Source of the DNA: Actinomycetota bacterium
GTDB lineage: Bacteria > Actinomycetota > Thermoleophilia > Solirubrobacterales > Solirubrobacteraceae
Direction: 5' to 3'
NCBI GenBank assembly: GCA_009699615.1
Contig: WLNV01000019.1
Location: forward strand, 1-14,196
DNA length: 14,196 nucleotides
Shown one piece after another: positions 12,543-14,196 of the stretch; the first letter of the stretch is position 1; every line of letters starts with the position of its first letter. The translations under genes and the position numbers were made by a program. The notes beneath the pieces were generated by a model that saw only the letters and a program-made list of their open reading frames with translations, was not told where the DNA came from and searched no databases.

Positions 12543-13979
12543 CTAGGACCGGTCGCCTCGGGTATTCGCCGAAGTTTTGAACAACTGGTCACCTAGCTGC
12601 CTCAGCTGGTTTGCTTGCTCCGCGTCTTCGCTAATGCGCTGTTCAACCCTCTTGCAAGCGCTGAGCGCGGTCGTGTGGTTTCGGCCACCAAACGAAGCGG
12701 CGATCGTTGCCAGGCTCGCACCACTGTGGTCTCTAGCCAAGTACATCGCAACCTGGCGGGGCCAGAGCACGGATGCAACCCGACTGGAGGAACAAAGCTC
12801 AGTCACGCTCACCTCGTAATGCTCACCAACTACGGCGCGAATCTCTTCAACGGAAAGCTTTACCGACTTAGGTTCGTGCGGCTTCTGTGGAAAGAGACCA
12901 TCGAGTACCTCTTCAGCCAGGGCGGTGTTGATATTGCGACCGCTTAGCGACGCGTAGGCGACTACTCGTATCAGCGCTCCTTCCAATGCTCTCAGGTTGC
13001 GCTCCACTCTTGTGGCGATCAGTTCGACCACGGCGTCGTCTTCGATCTCAATCTGATCGAGCTGAGCTCTGGCGTTCAGGACTGCGACACGCGTAGCAAG
13101 GTCAGGGGCGCTGATATCTGCAACCAGGCCGGAATCGAAGCGATCTCGTAGTCGCTCCTCGAGCTTGTTGAGATCTCGTGGTGGCCTGTCGCAGGTCAGG
13201 ACTATCTGAGCGCCGCTCTCTCTTAGAGAGTTAAAGGTGTGGAAGAACTCTTCCTCTGTCTTCGCCTTTGCCATTAGGAACTGCACGTCGTCGACTAGCA
13301 CGAGATCCGCATTGCGGTGACGAGCTTTGAAGGCGTTTATGTCGCCGCCACGGAGAGAAGAGATGAACTCGTTGGCGAACGCCTCGGCGCCGGTCAGGTG
13401 GACGCGGACCCCGTTGCCGTGGCGCCTCGCATAGTCGGCGATCGAGTGCAAGAGGTGCGTCTTCCCTACACCGGGTGGGCCACAGATGAAGAGCGGGTTG
13501 TAGGCCGTGCCCGGATTCTCGGCCACGGCCAGTGCTGCTCCGTGCGCAAACCGGTTTCCGTTTCCGATAACAAACTGTTCGAAGCAGTACTTCGGGTTGA
13601 GTTCGCTGCCGGCTTCGGCGGCAAAGTGGCTCTCGGTCGAAGCAACGCTCTGGCGAGGGTCTTGGCCTGCCGCGCTGACGTGAACTTCAGCGTCGGCCCC
13701 AATGATGCTCTGCGCAGAGCTCTTGAGAATCTGGCCAAAGCGGTCGGTTACCCAGGCGCGCGAGGCCGCTGGAGCTTCGAGCGTTAGCTGATTCCCATCG
13801 AGCCTGGTGAGCTTTAGCGGTGCCAGCCAAACGTCAAAAAGGCTCGGGCCGACGGCCGATTTGAGCTCATCGGAGATTTGCTTCCAGGTGTGTTCGGAGC
13901 TTGCTGTGATCACTGTTGTCGTGGCGTGCTGAGCTGGTTTGGGCGCCGGTTTTGTAGCGCCTGTTACTCGTTGGGGCAA
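12543..13979 (-). CDS. dnaA: Chromosomal replication initiator protein DnaA
   Basis: AAA+ ATPase that binds oriC, melts it and recruits the helicase. It is 478 residues from TTG 13979. Domain I begins near Trp32. Domain II is a short linker (about 102-128). The AAA+ domain has Walker A GPPGVGKTH at 167-175, Walker B LVLVDDVQF at 226-234, sensor 1 around LTCDRPP (261-267) and the RLRDRFDSGL box (276-285). Domain IV ends in GGRNHTT (431-437), where nearly all DnaA proteins have GGRDHTT, and the preceding basic loop is depleted of Arg/Lys. The start is uncertain: no Shine-Dalgarno precedes the TTG, and the GTG at 13913 (residue 23) would place Trp at position 10, as in typical DnaA N-termini. 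A GC-rich hairpin sits 16 bases upstream of the TTG. All core ATPase motifs are intact. Confidence 0.98.
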   Translation of the reverse strand: MPQRVTGATKPAPKPAQHATTTVITASSEHTWKQISDELKSAVGPSLFDVWLAPLKLTRLDGNQLTLEAPAASRAWVTDRFGQILKSSAQSIIGADAEVHVSAAGQDPRQSVASTESHFAAEAGSELNPKYCFEQFVIGNGNRFAHGAALAVAENPGTAYNPLFICGPPGVGKTHLLHSIADYARRHGNGVRVHLTGAEAFANEFISSLRGGDINAFKARHRNADLVLVDDVQFLMAKAKTEEEFFHTFNSLRESGAQIVLTCDRPPRDLNKLEERLRDRFDSGLVADISAPDLATRVAVLNARAQLDQIEIEDDAVVELIATRVERNLRALEGALIRVVAYASLSGRNINTALAEEVLDGLFPQKPHEPKSVKLSVEEIRAVVGEHYEVSVTELCSSSRVASVLWPRQVAMYLARDHSGASLATIAASFGGRNHTTALSACKRVEQRISEDAEQANQLRQLGDQLFKTSANTRGDRS

Positions 13980-13995
13980 GCTAGCAGAGGGTCGC

Positions 13996-14020
13996 GCCCG
14001 CGCCAGTGGTCGGCGCGGGC
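13996..14020 (-). other. GC-rich hairpin upstream of dnaA
   Basis: GCCCGCGCC and GGCGCGGGC form a perfect 9-bp all-GC stem around a 7-base loop. In the dnaA transcript it lies 16 bases before the TTG start. No T-run follows in either direction, so it is more likely a leader structure or protein site than a terminator. Confidence 0.6.
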
Positions 14021-14078
14021 TAAGTTCGCATTTGGCGACAAAGGATTTTGCAGAGCGCTGCTTTCGATCTCGGACGGC

Positions 14079-14084
14079 TATGCT
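14079..14084 (+). promoter_or_regulatory. -10-like TATGCT before rpmH
   Basis: A TAnnnT hexamer located 35 bases before the rpmH ATG, giving a predicted leader of about 28 bases. No TTGACA-like -35 is seen at normal spacing, although TTTCGA lies closer in. Confidence 0.3.
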
Positions 14085-14119
14085 CCATCGCGACCACTCG
14101 ACCTTCGGATTGTCTTTTC

Positions 14120-14196
14120 ATGAAGCGGACCTATCAGCCAAAGAAACGTAAGCGCGCCCGAGCCCACGGATTCCGTGGACGTATGAGCACGCGTGC
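14120..14196 (+). CDS. rpmH: 50S ribosomal protein bL34 (partial, cut by window end)
   Basis: Small basic protein of the large ribosomal subunit. The first 26 residues are visible: MKRTYQPKKRKRARAHGFR then GRMSTRA, an unmistakable match to the start of bL34 (usually about 45 residues). The ATG is not preceded by a clear Shine-Dalgarno. It is divergent from dnaA across a 140-base gap, the classic rpmH-dnaA arrangement. Downstream neighbours are outside the window; rnpA would be expected. Confidence 0.97.
   Translation, partial: MKRTYQPKKRKRARAHGFRGRMSTR

Noticed and set aside
13218..13230. CTCTCTTAGAGAG palindrome
   Set aside because: Lies inside the dnaA AAA+ coding region and is short; no sign of function beyond coding.
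7268..13979. Inteins in gyrB or dnaA
   Set aside because: Both proteins are continuous through their nucleotide-binding and TOPRIM motifs; the GyrB extra length matches the C-terminal insert, not an intein.

Overview
The window looks like a high-GC actinobacterial chromosome, most likely of the Thermoleophilia/Solirubrobacterales type. That placement is inferred from gene order and from the style of the flanking proteins; no 16S gene is present to confirm it. It covers the classical replication-initiation neighbourhood. On the right, rpmH (bL34, cut by the window end) diverges from a minus-strand run dnaA, dnaN, recF, a DUF721/DciA-like gene, gyrB, gyrA. dnaN/recF and recF/DUF721 overlap by 1 and 4 bases, which suggests coupled translation. 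dnaA and dnaN use TTG starts (the dnaA start is uncertain) and the DUF721 gene uses GTG.

Left of gyrA the strand switches. Reading rightward on the plus strand are a membrane-anchored secreted protein with a C-terminal CARDB-like domain, a DUF4446 membrane protein, prephenate dehydratase (pheA, overlapping DUF4446 by one base), and a small HNH nuclease. At the far left the N-terminal kinase domain of a Hanks-type Ser/Thr kinase runs off the edge on the minus strand, divergent from the CARDB gene.

The dnaA-gyrA block supplies replication initiation (DnaA), the sliding clamp (DnaN), gap repair (RecF), a probable helicase-loading helper (DciA-like) and DNA supercoiling (GyrB/GyrA). The left block mixes envelope, signalling and aromatic amino acid functions.

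The least explained stretch is the 286-base gap between the HNH gene and gyrA. It holds a 17-base tract able to pair end to end with the 3' end of 16S rRNA. A 52-codon frame follows with coding-like base composition but an in-frame TAG, and then a strong plus-strand intrinsic terminator. The other notable points are a DnaA with altered DNA-reading residues beside a very short dnaA-dnaN gap holding only two divergent DnaA-box-like sites, a GC hairpin just before dnaA, and a GyrB carrying the long insert typical of Gram-negative enzymes.
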